Below are positions 24,961-34,418 of a stretch of 64,000 bases of DNA, one piece after another. Location: NCBI RefSeq assembly GCF_016907955.1, contig NZ_JAFBCX010000005.1:186001-250000 (forward strand), given 5' to 3'. The notes beneath the pieces were generated by a model, which was given only the letters and a program-made list of their open reading frames with translations, did not search any database and was not told the origin of the DNA. The number at the start of each line of letters is the position of its first letter. The stretch's first letter is position 1. Source of the stretch: Lentzea nigeriaca (lineage in GTDB: Bacteria; Actinomycetota; Actinomycetes; Mycobacteriales; Pseudonocardiaceae). The translations under genes were made by a program, and so were the position numbers.

Positions 24961-26265
24961 TCAGCTGATCTTGGGCGCGGCGCGCATTCCGATGTAGCAG
25001 TACCCGTTCGCGAACACGACCGGCATGAAGTCGTCCTGGAACGACGACCCGGCACCGGTGGCCGCGAAGACGTTGGGCGACACGGGAATCAGGTCCATGT
25101 CCATGGACGGGTAGATCGCCATGTCGTCCACGAACTCGTAGCGCGCCTTGCGGTCGTTGATCGTGATGACCACGCCTTCCCGTTTGTAGACACCGTTGTA
25201 GGGCGTCATGTCGACCTCGAAGGGCTCGGCGGGTGGCGCGAACGGCGGCGGCATCTCGACACCGAACTGCCCGAGCAGCGACCGCAGGATCGCCGACGAC
25301 AACGGCCGCGCGCCGCCGCCGTTGGTCAGCAACGCGATGGCGATGCCCTGCTCCGGGATCACGCGAAGGTAGGCGTACTGGCCGGTGGCGGCGCCGTCGT
25401 GGCCGATGCCGGGCGTGCCGGTGAAGTCGTAGAGCGTCCAGCCGAGGCCCCATCCGTCCGCGCTCACGGTCCACTTGTCCGGTACGTCGACCTGGCGTTC
25501 CCGCATGAGGGCAACGGTTTCCGGCTTCAGCACCGTCGCGTCGAGGTGTGCTTTCACCAGCCGGATCACGTCACCGGCGCTGGCGCACACGGCGGCGGCG
25601 GGGCCGGCGGCGCGCGGCATCAGGTCCCAGACCGGCGTCGGTTCGCCGTTGAAGTGCCCGGTCGCGGCGCGGAACCGCAGCACCTCCTCCGGCAGCGTCA
25701 TGGTGTGCGCCAGGCCGAGGGGCGTGAGCACGCGGTCGGCGAGCGCCCGGTTCCAGGTCGTGCCGGTGAGCACCTCGACGATCCGGCCGAGCACCACGTA
25801 GCCCGCGCCGCTGTAGGAGACGGTCGAGCCGGGCGGCACGTCCTGGCCGAGCTTCACGCAGGCCTCGACATAACGCTCGACGCAGTCGTCTCCCCGCCCG
25901 GTGTCGGGCTGGAAGTCGCCGCTCAGGCCACTCGTGTGGCTGAGCAGCTGCCGCACGGTGATCATGCTCGTCGCGTCCGGATCGGCGACCCGGAAATCCG
26001 GCAGCACGTCGATCACCCGTGCGTCGAGGTCGAGCAGGCCCTCCTGGACCAGCGACATCACCAGGGTCGCCGTGTAGATCTTCGCGATCGAACCGAGCTG
26101 GAAGACCGAGTCGGTGGTCGCCTCCACGCCCGTTCCGGTGTTCAGCACACCGCTGGCGAACTCGTGGATCTCGCCGTCGGCCAGCACGGCGAGCGTGGCG
26201 CCGGGAACGTCGTGCTCGGCGCGGAGGGTGTCGAGCAGGTCCTGTGCGTACAGTGTTCGCGTCAT
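24961..26265 (-). CDS. Class C beta-lactamase-like serine hydrolase
   Basis: 434 residues from ATG 26265. It has the penicillin-binding fold motifs: SxxK as S59-I-A-K, YxN-type Y151-S-G, and HxG as GHDG around residue 300. A C-terminal extra beta-domain of about 100 residues follows (FEVDMTPYNGVYKREGVV). No signal peptide is seen, so it may act in the cytoplasm as an esterase or peptidase rather than as a true beta-lactamase. Its start codon sits in the centre of a perfect 16-bp inverted repeat, and a TetR gene diverges from it, pointing to tight regulation. Confidence 0.85.
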   Translation of the reverse strand: MTRTLYAQDLLDTLRAEHDVPGATLAVLADGEIHEFASGVLNTGTGVEATTDSVFQLGSIAKIYTATLVMSLVQEGLLDLDARVIDVLPDFRVADPDATSMITVRQLLSHTSGLSGDFQPDTGRGDDCVERYVEACVKLGQDVPPGSTVSYSGAGYVVLGRIVEVLTGTTWNRALADRVLTPLGLAHTMTLPEEVLRFRAATGHFNGEPTPVWDLMPRAAGPAAAVCASAGDVIRLVKAHLDATVLKPETVALMRERQVDVPDKWTVSADGWGLGWTLYDFTGTPGIGHDGAATGQYAYLRVIPEQGIAIALLTNGGGARPLSSAILRSLLGQFGVEMPPPFAPPAEPFEVDMTPYNGVYKREGVVITINDRKARYEFVDDMAIYPSMDMDLIPVSPNVFAATGAGSSFQDDFMPVVFANGYCYIGMRAAPKIS

Positions 26266-26309
26266 GCGAACACTGTACGCAGACCGCGAAGCTGTACGCA
26301 AGTGCGTAC
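26245..26309. promoter_or_regulatory. Inverted repeats between the beta-lactamase-like gene and its TetR regulator
   Basis: Two palindromic structures share the half-site TGCGTAC/GTACGCA. One is a perfect 16-bp inverted repeat, TGCGTACAGTGTTCGC (26245-26260) and GCGAACACTGTACGCA (26266-26281), around the five bases GTCAT that contain the start codon. The other is GTACGCA-AG-TGCGTAC (26294-26309), ten bases before the TetR start. Likely TetR operators; the first could also form an mRNA hairpin that holds the start codon in its loop. Confidence 0.7.
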
Positions 26310-26318
26310 GGTGAACGC

Positions 26319-26933
26319 ATGGTTTCCTCGGTGTGGACGCGGCAACGCCCGCGCGCAGGCCTCAGCCAGGACCGGATCGTGGCCGCGGCCGTGGAGCTGC
26401 TGGACGCGGACGGGCTGGAGGCGCTGTCCATGCGCACACTCGCCGCCCGCATGGACACGAAGGCCACGTCGCTCTACCGGCACGTGGCGAACAAGGACGA
26501 GCTGATCGAACTCGTCGTCGACGAGGTCTACGGCGAGATGGAGGTCCCGTCGGCCGGACCGTGGCGCACGTCCGTGGCGGAGGCGGCGAGAAGCTTGCGC
26601 GCCATGGTGTTGCGGCACCCGTGGGTGGCCTCGGTGCTCGGTCAGGTCGGGCTCGCGGAGCTGGGGCCGAACCTGTCGGACCGGTCGGCCCGGCTGCTGG
26701 AGTTGTTCAGCGGTGGCGGATTTCCCGGTGAGGAAGCCGATCTGGCGATGAAGACCGTGCTCGGTTACGTGGTCGGGATGACCGTGAGCGAAGCCGCGTA
26801 CGTGCAGCTGCTCGCGCGCAGCGGTCAGGACGAGGAGGAGCTGACCGTGCGCGGGGTGACGTCGAAAGCGTTGCGTGACAAGACTTTCGAGTACGGACTG
26901 GAACGCGTTCTGCGAGGGCTCAGCTCGTCCTGA
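26319..26933 (+). CDS. TetR family transcriptional regulator
   Basis: 204 residues. N-terminal RIVAAAVELLDADGLEALSM and the helix-turn-helix TLAARMDTKATSLYRHVANKDEL are TetR of the subgroup with a TetR_C_1-like effector domain. ATG at 26319, ten bases after a perfect GTACGCA-AG-TGCGTAC palindrome, which suggests autoregulation and control of the divergent serine hydrolase. Overlaps the convergent GNAT gene by 14 bp. Confidence 0.9.
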   Translation: MVSSVWTRQRPRAGLSQDRIVAAAVELLDADGLEALSMRTLAARMDTKATSLYRHVANKDELIELVVDEVYGEMEVPSAGPWRTSVAEAARSLRAMVLRHPWVASVLGQVGLAELGPNLSDRSARLLELFSGGGFPGEEADLAMKTVLGYVVGMTVSEAAYVQLLARSGQDEEELTVRGVTSKALRDKTFEYGLERVLRGLSSS

Positions 26934-27375
26934 CGCGCAGCTGCGGGAGCACCCGGCCGGGGATCGAGCCTGACGGCGTCTCGCCGATGCGTTCAGCGCC
27001 CATCCGCAGGTAGAAGCCCTCGGCGAACGGCTCCGCGTCGATGTCGAGGTGCTCGTACCCGGCCGCGGCCGCGTTGCTGATCAGGTGCTCCCACAGGACG
27101 CGGCCGAGGCCGGTGCCGATGCGGTCGGGGCGCAGCCACAGGTTGCCGAGCTCGCCGGACGGCGGTTCGCCGTCGACGCTGTAGAAGCCGATCACCGCGC
27201 CGTCCAGCTCGGCGACCACCATGTGCCGTCGTGCGACTTCGTCAGGGCTGTACGTCAGCTCTTCCCTGACGGCCTCCAGGAACGCTTCGTCGTACCCCCA
27301 GTGCGCCTTGGCGGCCTGCGCCACCTCGCTCAGCACGCCCGCCTCCTCCGGCCTCGCCCTGCGCAGTGTCACCAT
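26920..27375 (-). CDS. GNAT family N-acetyltransferase
   Basis: 151 residues. The acetyl-CoA loop is LRPDRIGTGLGRVLWEHLI near residue 85, and PFAEGFYLRMGAERIGETPSG near the C terminus is a common GNAT ending. ATG at 27375. The substrate is not deducible. Divergent from the AfsR-like gene across 43 bp. Confidence 0.87.
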   Translation of the reverse strand: MVTLRRARPEEAGVLSEVAQAAKAHWGYDEAFLEAVREELTYSPDEVARRHMVVAELDGAVIGFYSVDGEPPSGELGNLWLRPDRIGTGLGRVLWEHLISNAAAAGYEHLDIDAEPFAEGFYLRMGAERIGETPSGSIPGRVLPQLRVRTS

Positions 27376-27418
27376 CTCGCCAGGCTCGCACTCTCGGAAG
27401 ATCTCTACGATCGAATTT

Positions 27419-29614
27419 GTGGCGGACCGACTGCAGGCTCTACGCGATGCGCTGGCCGCGCGTCCCGGCGAGGCCGTGCCGTTCGACGCGCTGGCCGCGC
27501 AGGTGTGGCCGGACGAGCCGCCGATGCACCCGCGCGCGGCGTTGCGCACGCTGGTCAGCAGGCTGCGCGCGACCGACCAGGTGATCACCGAACCGGTCGG
27601 ATACCGGCTCGTCCAGCGCCCGCCCGCGCCGTGCCAGCTGCCGGCCGACCTGCCGGACTTCGTTGGCAGGAAAGAGGAAATCGCCCGGTTGGAGCTGATC
27701 GACGCGCCGGTGCGGGCGATCACCGGGTTGCCCGGTGTCGGCAAGACCGTGCTGGCGATCAGGGAGGCCCACCGGCTGCGCGAGCGGTTCCCCGACGGAC
27801 AGCTGTACGTGAACCTGCGCGGGTTCTCCACGGGGCCGTCGATGACGGTCGAGCAGGCGCTGGCGCGGTTCGTGAAGGCGCTCGGCGGCGGGCAGGAGGA
27901 CGACTACCGCGAGCTGCTGAGGAACCGGCGGGTGCTGGTCGTGCTCGACAACGCGACCGCCGGCGTGATCGCGCCGCTGCTGCCCTCTACGCCCGGCTGT
28001 GCCGCGTTGATCACCTCCCGCCAGGACCTGCCGCAGTTCGCGCAGGTCAAACTCGGTGTGCTGTCCGAGCAGGAGGCGCACGAGCTGCTCAAGGGCATGC
28101 GGGTCGAGGGCGACACGAGCGAGCTGATCAACCTCTGCGCGCGGTTGCCACTGGCGTTGCGGATCGCGGGCGCGAACCTCGCCGGGCGCCATCTGCCGGA
28201 CTACGTCGAGGAACTGCGCGAGCACCGGCTCAGGGCGTTGGGGATCGAGGAGGACGACACGGCCGTGCAGGCCGCGTTCGACCTCTCGTACCGGAAGCTG
28301 TCGCCGCGGGCGCGGCGGACGTTCGACTTCCTCGGCGCGGTGCCGGGCCCGGACATCCCGCGCGGCCTCGCGGGCGAAGGGATCGACGAGCTGGTCGCGG
28401 CCAATCTGGTGCAGCGCAACGGTGATCGCTACCAGCTGCACGACCTGCTGCGCCTGTATGCGAGGGCACGGGCGACGGACGAGGACCGCCGTGCCGTCTT
28501 CGAGTGGTACCTGGTCAGGGTCGACGGCGCCGACGCCCGGCTGAACATCGGCTTCACCCGCGTGCTGCCCGCCGTGCCGGATCCCGTGCCGTTCGCCGGC
28601 CGCGACGAGGCCGTGGCGTGGTTCGAAGCGGAGCGGGCGAACCTCGTCGCACTCGCCCAGGAACACCCGGACGCCGGGCTGGTCGCCGGACTGCGGGGCC
28701 ACCTGCTCCTCACCGGGTTCTATGCCGACCTGCGGACGATCGCGCGCGCCGCCCTCGCCGTCGAGACGACCGGGCAACGGATGGCGGCGATGCGGGTGTG
28801 CCTCGGCTACCTCGACTGGCGCTTCGGCGAGCACAGGTCGGCGATCGCGCACTGCGAGAAGGCGATCAGCGAGTTCCACGCGGCAGGCCGGCAGGCCGAG
28901 GAGTCGGTGGCCCTCAACATCCTCGCCGGCGCCTACCACGACCTGGGCGAGCTCGACCTCGCCCGAGAGCACCTCACCGCCGCGATCGACCTGTACATGG
29001 CGAACGACCTGCGCACCCACCTGCCCGGCGGCCTCGGCAACCTGGGGTTGCTGGAGCTGGAGCTCGGCAGGCTCGAGTCCAGTGAGGACGCGTTGCGCCG
29101 CTCGGTCGACCTGGCGAGGGAGATCGACGACTGGCACCGCGTCGCCCACGGCCTCAACAACCTCGGTGTGGTGCTGGCGGCGCGGAAGAAGCACGCGGAG
29201 GCCGAGCAGGCGTTCCTGCAGGCACTGGACCTGGCCGGGCGGTACGGCTTCCGGCCGACCGAGATGTCCGCGCGGGTCGAGTACGCGGAGTTCCTCGCCG
29301 GAACCGGCAGAGCGGCCGAGGCGCGGGACAACGCCGAACGCGCTCTGGAGCTCGCCGGGGACGACGACCTGTTCACCAGGATCGACGCTCAGCTCGTGCT
29401 CGCCGAACTCAACCGGTCTGCCGACGAGTTCGACGAGGTCCTGCGGCGCGCCACCGAGGCCGAGTTCCGCATCATCGAGGTCCGCGCCCTGGCGGGCAAA
29501 GCCGCGTTGCTGCACGACAAAGCGTTGTGCGACAAGGCGATCGAACGAGCGGAGGCGGCAGGGCTGCGTTACCGCGCGAACCTCGTCCGCGAGCTCAGCT
29601 CAGGCATGTCCTGA
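27419..29614 (+). CDS. AfsR-like regulator: short winged helix, NB-ARC ATPase and TPR repeats
   Basis: 731 residues from GTG 27419. Residues 1-65 look like a reduced OmpR-type winged helix (VPFDALAAQVWPDEPP, TLVSRLRATDQ); the BTAD domain of SARP regulators is missing. An NB-ARC STAND ATPase follows: VGRKEEIARLE, P-loop ITGLPGVGKTVLA, LVVLDNA, LPLALRIAGANLAG. From about residue 440 there are TPR-type helical repeats (LNILAGAYHDLGELDLAREH, LNNLGVVLAARKKH). These proteins act as signal-responsive regulators of secondary metabolism or differentiation. No good ribosome binding site was seen. Confidence 0.85.
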   Translation: MADRLQALRDALAARPGEAVPFDALAAQVWPDEPPMHPRAALRTLVSRLRATDQVITEPVGYRLVQRPPAPCQLPADLPDFVGRKEEIARLELIDAPVRAITGLPGVGKTVLAIREAHRLRERFPDGQLYVNLRGFSTGPSMTVEQALARFVKALGGGQEDDYRELLRNRRVLVVLDNATAGVIAPLLPSTPGCAALITSRQDLPQFAQVKLGVLSEQEAHELLKGMRVEGDTSELINLCARLPLALRIAGANLAGRHLPDYVEELREHRLRALGIEEDDTAVQAAFDLSYRKLSPRARRTFDFLGAVPGPDIPRGLAGEGIDELVAANLVQRNGDRYQLHDLLRLYARARATDEDRRAVFEWYLVRVDGADARLNIGFTRVLPAVPDPVPFAGRDEAVAWFEAERANLVALAQEHPDAGLVAGLRGHLLLTGFYADLRTIARAALAVETTGQRMAAMRVCLGYLDWRFGEHRSAIAHCEKAISEFHAAGRQAEESVALNILAGAYHDLGELDLAREHLTAAIDLYMANDLRTHLPGGLGNLGLLELELGRLESSEDALRRSVDLAREIDDWHRVAHGLNNLGVVLAARKKHAEAEQAFLQALDLAGRYGFRPTEMSARVEYAEFLAGTGRAAEARDNAERALELAGDDDLFTRIDAQLVLAELNRSADEFDEVLRRATEAEFRIIEVRALAGKAALLHDKALCDKAIERAEAAGLRYRANLVRELSSGMS

Positions 29615-29726
29615 CGCGCGTGTGCACGCCGGGCTCGACCGTGATCAAGCTGGGCGAACGCCCGTAGACGCAGTGCGCCGCCGTGGCGACGAGACCCGGC
29701 CCGACCAGCGCGCCGCCGCAGAACTG
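29595..29726 (-). pseudogene. Remnant of a trypsin-like protease gene
   Basis: Just downstream of the intact protease stop, another minus-strand frame reads GLQFCGGALVGPG, LVATAAHCVYGRSP, then SLITVEPGVHTRVRTCLS and a stop at 29595. The first part is the catalytic-His region of an S1 protease; the last resembles the C-terminal PGVYTRV strand. The whole middle, including the catalytic Asp and Ser, is missing. It is therefore a tandem protease copy reduced by internal deletion. It overlaps the end of the AfsR-like gene. Confidence 0.7.
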
Positions 29727-29731
29727 AAGCC

Positions 29732-30508
29732 CTACCGCTCGACAGCTCCAGGCGGCGGAGCATCCACGACCGGGTGAAGATCCTTCGCGTATCGGGAGAT
29801 CCGGACGTAGACGCCCGGCTTGCCCCTGCGCGCGCAGCCCTCGCCCCAGGACGTGACGCCGACGAGCTTGCCCTCCGCGACGATCGGGCCGCCCGAGTCG
29901 CCCTGGCAGGTGTCGATCTTGCCGTCCTCGTAGCCCGCACAGAACATGTCGGTCTTCACGAACTGCGAGTAGGCCTCGGCGCAGTAGGTGTCCGGCAGCA
30001 CCGGCAGCGTGGCCTGCATGAGGTAGCGCGAGGTCTTGCCGTTCTCGCTGGTCCGCCCCCAGCCGAGGGCGCGCAGCTGCGTGCCGGCCAGGTAGAGCGC
30101 CCGATCGGTCGGTTCGGCGATGGGCAGCGGGGTGTACGGCAGCGCCTTCATCAGCGTCAGGACGGCCACGTCCTCGCCCTCGTCGGCCGACACGTACTGC
30201 TTGTGGACCCAGATGTCCGCGGGCGTGACCGACACCCCGCCGTCGCGGTCCTGCTTGTCCTCGCGACCGGCGATGACCCGCAGCTCACCCGGCGAGCGGC
30301 CGACCGTGCAGTGGGCCGCGGTGAGCACCTTCGTCGGCGCGACGATGGTGCCACCGCAGAACTGGAAGCCGTGGTCGTCGGTCAGGTAGACAACCCACGG
30401 ATTGGCCTCGATCGAGGCACGCTCACCGCCGATGACCTGCTCACCGGCGGCAGCTGTGCCCGTCGAAGCCAGCAGAGCGCAGAGGACCAGCACCAGGAGT
30501 CGTCTCAT
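29732..30508 (-). CDS. Secreted trypsin-like serine protease (S1 family)
   Basis: 258 residues. The signal peptide LVLVLCALLASTGTAAA is followed closely by the mature start VIGGERASIEANPWVVYL. The triad is His in VLTAAHC, Asp in EDVAVLTL and Ser in DTCQGDSGGPIV. A short Pro-rich tail (DAPPPGAVER) ends the protein. It resembles the protease at 8719-9495 (shared GRDDKQ/GREDKQ, WVHPSY/WVHKQY and CAGF/CAGY blocks), suggesting paralogy. A decayed third relative lies directly downstream. Confidence 0.93.
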   Translation of the reverse strand: MRRLLVLVLCALLASTGTAAAGEQVIGGERASIEANPWVVYLTDDHGFQFCGGTIVAPTKVLTAAHCTVGRSPGELRVIAGREDKQDRDGGVSVTPADIWVHKQYVSADEGEDVAVLTLMKALPYTPLPIAEPTDRALYLAGTQLRALGWGRTSENGKTSRYLMQATLPVLPDTYCAEAYSQFVKTDMFCAGYEDGKIDTCQGDSGGPIVAEGKLVGVTSWGEGCARRGKPGVYVRISRYAKDLHPVVDAPPPGAVER

Positions 30509-30523
30509 GACTCCAGATAGTAG

Positions 30524-31546
30524 CTACTCCGATGCTCCGTTCGGAGCAACCCTGCTCCAGACCTTGCTCGCGGCACCCATGACGGTCTCGCCGATGTCGT
30601 TGATCGTCTTGATCAACGGGTCGGCAGAGTTGCTCATGGACTCCTTGTACGACCGGGCGGCGGACTTCACGTCGTCCGTGAGGTTGTTCGTCGGCCGGTC
30701 GTCCTCGCGGCGCGCGTACGTGCCGGTCAGGATCTCGCGGTACTCCTCCGTCGCCGACCAGCGCTGCAGCTCGGCGGCCCGCACGACGACCAGCGGGTGC
30801 GAGCGCTGCTCGGTGTGCAGGAGCTTGAGGAGGCTGTCGCGGATGTCCTCGACCTCCTCGTACTCCTTGGCCTGGGCGAGGAACGACGCGATGTCGACCT
30901 GGCCGCCCAAGTCACCGGCGAGCGCGAGGTGCGTGCGCAGCGCGGCCTGCGGGTCCTGACAGGCGAGCAGACCGGCCCGGTCGCAGGACAGCTCGGTCTT
31001 GCGCTGCCACTCGCGCAGCGCCGCGATGACCGCCCGCATGGCGATCGCTCCCGCCGGCACCCACGCGAACGACGTGGTCAGGTCGATGAGCCGGCGCAGC
31101 AGCGTGTTGTAGAGCGCGTGGCCCGACATCACGTGGCCCATCTCGTGGCCGACGAGGAACCTCAGCGACTCGTTGTCGAGCAGGTCGACCGCGCCGGTGC
31201 TGACCACGATGAACGGCTTGTCGATGCCGTAGGTGAAGGCGTAGGCCTGCGAGCTGCGCTCGACGTAGAGGTCGGGAATCTCGGCGAGGTCGAACGTCGC
31301 CGCCACCTCGTTGCGGATGCGGTCGAGCTGCGGGTACTGCTTCGTGCCGACCCTGACCGAGGACGCCACCTGAAGCAGGCGCTCACCACGCTCGGAGAAG
31401 GCTCCGGCGACCGCCTTGAGGACCGGTGCCACTGCGGGCACCGCCCTCAGCACCGCGAGGGCGCCTCGGTCGGCAGGATGCTCATAGGCGCGTGGGCTGA
31501 TGCCCGGGAAACGCACCCTCGATGACTGTTCTATATCCCCCGTCAC
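30524..31546 (-). CDS. M48 family (HtpX/Ste24-like) metalloprotease
   Basis: 340 residues from a GTG. The zinc motif HEMGH is in FLVGHEMGHVMSGHALYN near residue 132, and the distal Glu ligand in KTELSCDRAGLLAC. Hydrophobic helices around the active site (TTSFAWVPAGAIAMRAVI) suggest membrane association. Family members degrade or process membrane proteins. The C-terminal 100 residues are charged and probably helical. It lies 15 bp upstream of the S1 protease gene on the same strand. Confidence 0.87.
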   Translation of the reverse strand: MTGDIEQSSRVRFPGISPRAYEHPADRGALAVLRAVPAVAPVLKAVAGAFSERGERLLQVASSVRVGTKQYPQLDRIRNEVAATFDLAEIPDLYVERSSQAYAFTYGIDKPFIVVSTGAVDLLDNESLRFLVGHEMGHVMSGHALYNTLLRRLIDLTTSFAWVPAGAIAMRAVIAALREWQRKTELSCDRAGLLACQDPQAALRTHLALAGDLGGQVDIASFLAQAKEYEEVEDIRDSLLKLLHTEQRSHPLVVVRAAELQRWSATEEYREILTGTYARREDDRPTNNLTDDVKSAARSYKESMSNSADPLIKTINDIGETVMGAASKVWSRVAPNGASE

Positions 31547-31615
31547 ACCCCCAGGTTAGACACGATCCGGACAAGCCTGCACGGAATCAGCGCCGAGTGG
31601 TTGCAGACTGGCCCG

Positions 31616-32509
31616 GTGAGCGACGAAGACACCACCGTCCTGCCGCTGCGTGGCGGTGCCTCGGCGACCCTGGTCCGCAGGCGTGCCACTGCCAACGACC
31701 GCGGCGCGATCCTCTACGTGCACGGGTTCGCCGACTACTTCTTCCAGGAGCACGTGGCCGAGCACTACACGGCGCAGGGGTACGACTTCTACGCCGTCGA
31801 CCTGCGCGGGTACGGCCGGTCACTGCGCGACGGCGAGTTGCCGAACTACACGACCGACATGGCCGTGTACTTCGAGGAGATCGACGCCGCCATCGCGAAG
31901 ATCCGCGAAGAGCACTCTCGCGTGGTGCTCATGGGTCACTCGACCGGTGGCCTCACCACGTCGTTGTGGGCGCACGAACGGCGCTCCAGCGACCTCATCA
32001 ACGCGTTGGTGCTCAACAGCCCGTGGCTGGACGTCGTCGAGCCGCCGTTCATGCGGCAGCTGGTGAAGCTGATCGGGCAGGTCGCGCCGAAGGTGAAGAT
32101 CCGCGCGAACCTCGGCGAGGCGTACGGGTCGGCGATCCACAGCTCGCGCAACGGCGAATGGGACTTCGACCTGACGTGGAAACCGCTCGCGGGCTTCCCG
32201 GTGCTGGCCGGGTGGATCCGGGCGATCCTGATCGCGCAGGAGAAGGTCCACAAAGGTCTCGACGTGCGGGTGCCGGTGCTCGTGATGCACTCGGACAAGA
32301 GCATGCTGAACGCTCGGGAGTGGAGCGAGGACGTCTCGAAGGCCGACGCCGTGCTGGACGTCGAGGGCATGAGGAAGTGGGGTCCGAAGCTCGGACCATC
32401 CGTCAAGGTCGTCGAGATCAAGGCGGGCATGCACGACCTCTTCCTGTCGCCTGAGCCGGTGCGTGCGGCGGCCCTCGCGGAGGTCGACGAGTTCCTCAAA
32501 ACAACTTGA
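31616..32509 (+). CDS. Alpha/beta hydrolase (serine aminopeptidase/monoacylglycerol lipase type)
   Basis: 297 residues from GTG 31616; a TTG at 31601 is possible. Oxyanion block ILYVHGFADYFFQEH, nucleophile elbow VLMGHSTGGLTTSLW, C-terminal His in KAGMHDLFLS and an aspartate in VMHSDKS. This is the Hydrolase_4/lysophospholipase family; substrate probably a lipid ester. Divergent from the M48 gene and followed by the ABC exporter 34 bp on. Confidence 0.87.
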   Translation: MSDEDTTVLPLRGGASATLVRRRATANDRGAILYVHGFADYFFQEHVAEHYTAQGYDFYAVDLRGYGRSLRDGELPNYTTDMAVYFEEIDAAIAKIREEHSRVVLMGHSTGGLTTSLWAHERRSSDLINALVLNSPWLDVVEPPFMRQLVKLIGQVAPKVKIRANLGEAYGSAIHSSRNGEWDFDLTWKPLAGFPVLAGWIRAILIAQEKVHKGLDVRVPVLVMHSDKSMLNAREWSEDVSKADAVLDVEGMRKWGPKLGPSVKVVEIKAGMHDLFLSPEPVRAAALAEVDEFLKTT

Positions 32510-32543
32510 CCTCGTCATAGGTCGAGGTTCGAGACTGGGCGCC

Positions 32544-34418
32544 ATGAACATCGACTTCAACGCCTGGTACGCGCTCGAAAGCGCGATGCAGGACGAGAAA
32601 AATCGTCGCGTCAGCCGGGCGACGTTGAAGCGCGTCGCCCGGTTCGCCCGGCCGCAGCGGGTGGCCGTGTACTGGTTGCTGGCCACCAGTTCGGTGGCGG
32701 CGGTGCTCGCGGTCGCCTCGCCTGTGCTGGCCGGACGCGTGGTCGACCAGATCGTCGGCGGCCGTGACATCGGGCTGGTCGTGTGGCTCGCGCTGGCGAT
32801 CGCCGGCGTGGCGGTGCTGGAGGCCGGGTTCTCGCTGGCCGAGCGGTGGCAGTCGGCACGGGTCGGCGAGGACCTGATCCTGCGGCTGCGCCAGGCTGTT
32901 TTCGACCACGTACAACGGATGCCGATCGCCTTCTTCACCAGGACGCGCACCGGCGCGCTGGTCTCGCGGCTGAACAACGACGTGATCGCGGCGCAGCGGG
33001 CGTTCTCCGAGACGATCTCCGGTGTCGTCACGAACATCATCGCGCTCGTGCTGACCCTGGTCGTGATGCTGACGCTGTCGTGGCAGGTCACGGTACTGGC
33101 GATGGTGCTGCTGCCGGTCTTCCTGATCCCGGCGCGGCGCATGGGCAAGCGCTTGGCGTCGATGCACCGCGAGGCTGCGAACCTCGACTCGGCGATGACC
33201 ACGCAGATGACCGAGCGGTTCTCCGCACCGGGCGCGACGTTGATCAAGCTGTTCGGCCGGCCGTCCCTGGAGAGCCTGGAGTTCGGGACGCGGGCGCGGC
33301 GGGTGCGCGACATCGGCGTGCGGACGGCGGTGGCGCAGTGGCTGTTCCTGGTGGCGTTGACTCTCGTGTCGTCGTTGGCGTTGGCGCTGGTCTACGGGCT
33401 GGGCGGCTACTTCGCGATCGCCGGGAAGCTGGCACCCGGCACGATCGTGACGCTCGCGCTGCTGCTGACGCGGTTGTACGCGCCGTTGACCGCACTGGCC
33501 GGCGCACGGGTGGACGTGATGACGGCGCTGGTGTCGTTCGAGCGCGTCTTCGAGGTGCTGGACCTGCCGCCGCTGATCAAGGAAAAACCTGACGCTGTAG
33601 CGGTCCCCGACGGGCCGGTGTCGGTGGAGTTCTCCGACGTGAAGTTCGCCTACCCGTCGGCGGACAAGGTGTCGCTGGCCTCGCTGGAGGAGGTCGCGGC
33701 CCTCGACACCCGCGGCGGTGAGGAGATTCTCGGTGGCGTGTCCTTCTCGGCCGCGCCCGGTTCGCTGATCGCGCTGGTCGGCGCGTCCGGAGCCGGCAAG
33801 TCGACGATCGCGTCGCTGGTGCCACGCCTGTACGACGCGGACTCCGGCTCGATCCGTCTGTCCGGTGTGGACGTTCGCGACCTGTCGTTCGACTCGATCC
33901 GCGAGACGGTAGGCATGGTGACGCAGGACGGTCACCTGTTCCACGAGTCGATCGGGGCCAACCTGCGGCTGGCTGCCCCCGACGCCACCGACGAGGAACT
34001 GTGGGACGCGCTGCGCCGCGCCCGGCTGGCCGACCTGGTGTCGTCGCTGCCCGACCAGCTCGACACCGTTGTGGGCGAACGGGGTTACCGCTTGTCCGGC
34101 GGCGAACGGCAACGGCTGACGATCGCCCGGCTGCTGCTGGCCAAACCGCGCGTGGTGATCCTGGACGAGGCCACGGCCCACCTCGACTCGCGGTCGGAGG
34201 CCGCGGTGCAGGAGGCGCTGGTCGAAGCCCTCGCGGGACGGACGTCGCTGGTGATCGCACACCGGCTGTCGACGATCCGCGCGGCGGACCAGATCCTCGT
34301 CGTGGATCGCGGGCAGATCGTGGAACGTGGCACGCACGAGGCGTTGCTGGCGCTGGACGGCCACTACGCCAAGTTGTACCGCACGCAGTTCAGTGAAGAG
34401 CCGATCGGAGCACCGTGA
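32544..34418 (+). CDS. ABC exporter, fused membrane and ATPase domains
   Basis: 624 residues. Residues about 40-330 form the six-helix type I exporter domain ([40 protein letters not shown]). The nucleotide-binding domain has Walker [15 protein letters not shown]-loop [10 protein letters not shown], signature [17 protein letters not shown], Walker [13 protein letters not shown] and the H-loop [10 protein letters not shown]. It works as a homo- or heterodimer exporting drugs or lipids. The stop overlaps the start of a Vat-type acetyltransferase (GTGA), so the two are translationally coupled and may form a resistance pair. Confidence 0.95.
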   Translation: MNIDFNAWYALESAMQDEKNRRVSRATLKRVARFARPQRVAVYWLLATSSVAAVLAVASPVLAGRVVDQIVGGRDIGLVVWLALAIAGVAVLEAGFSLAERWQSARVGEDLILRLRQAVFDHVQRMPIAFFTRTRTGALVSRLNNDVIAAQRAFSETISGVVTNIIALVLTLVVMLTLSWQVTVLAMVLLPVFLIPARRMGKRLASMHREAANLDSAMTTQMTERFSAPGATLIKLFGRPSLESLEFGTRARRVRDIGVRTAVAQWLFLVALTLVSSLALALVYGLGGYFAIAGKLAPGTIVTLALLLTRLYAPLTALAGARVDVMTALVSFERVFEVLDLPPLIKEKPDAVAVPDGPVSVEFSDVKFAYPSADKVSLASLEEVAALDTRGGEEILGGVSFSAAPGSLIALVGASGAGKSTIASLVPRLYDADSGSIRLSGVDVRDLSFDSIRETVGMVTQDGHLFHESIGANLRLAAPDATDEELWDALRRARLADLVSSLPDQLDTVVGERGYRLSGGERQRLTIARLLLAKPRVVILDEATAHLDSRSEAAVQEALVEALAGRTSLVIAHRLSTIRAADQILVVDRGQIVERGTHEALLALDGHYAKLYRTQFSEEPIGAP

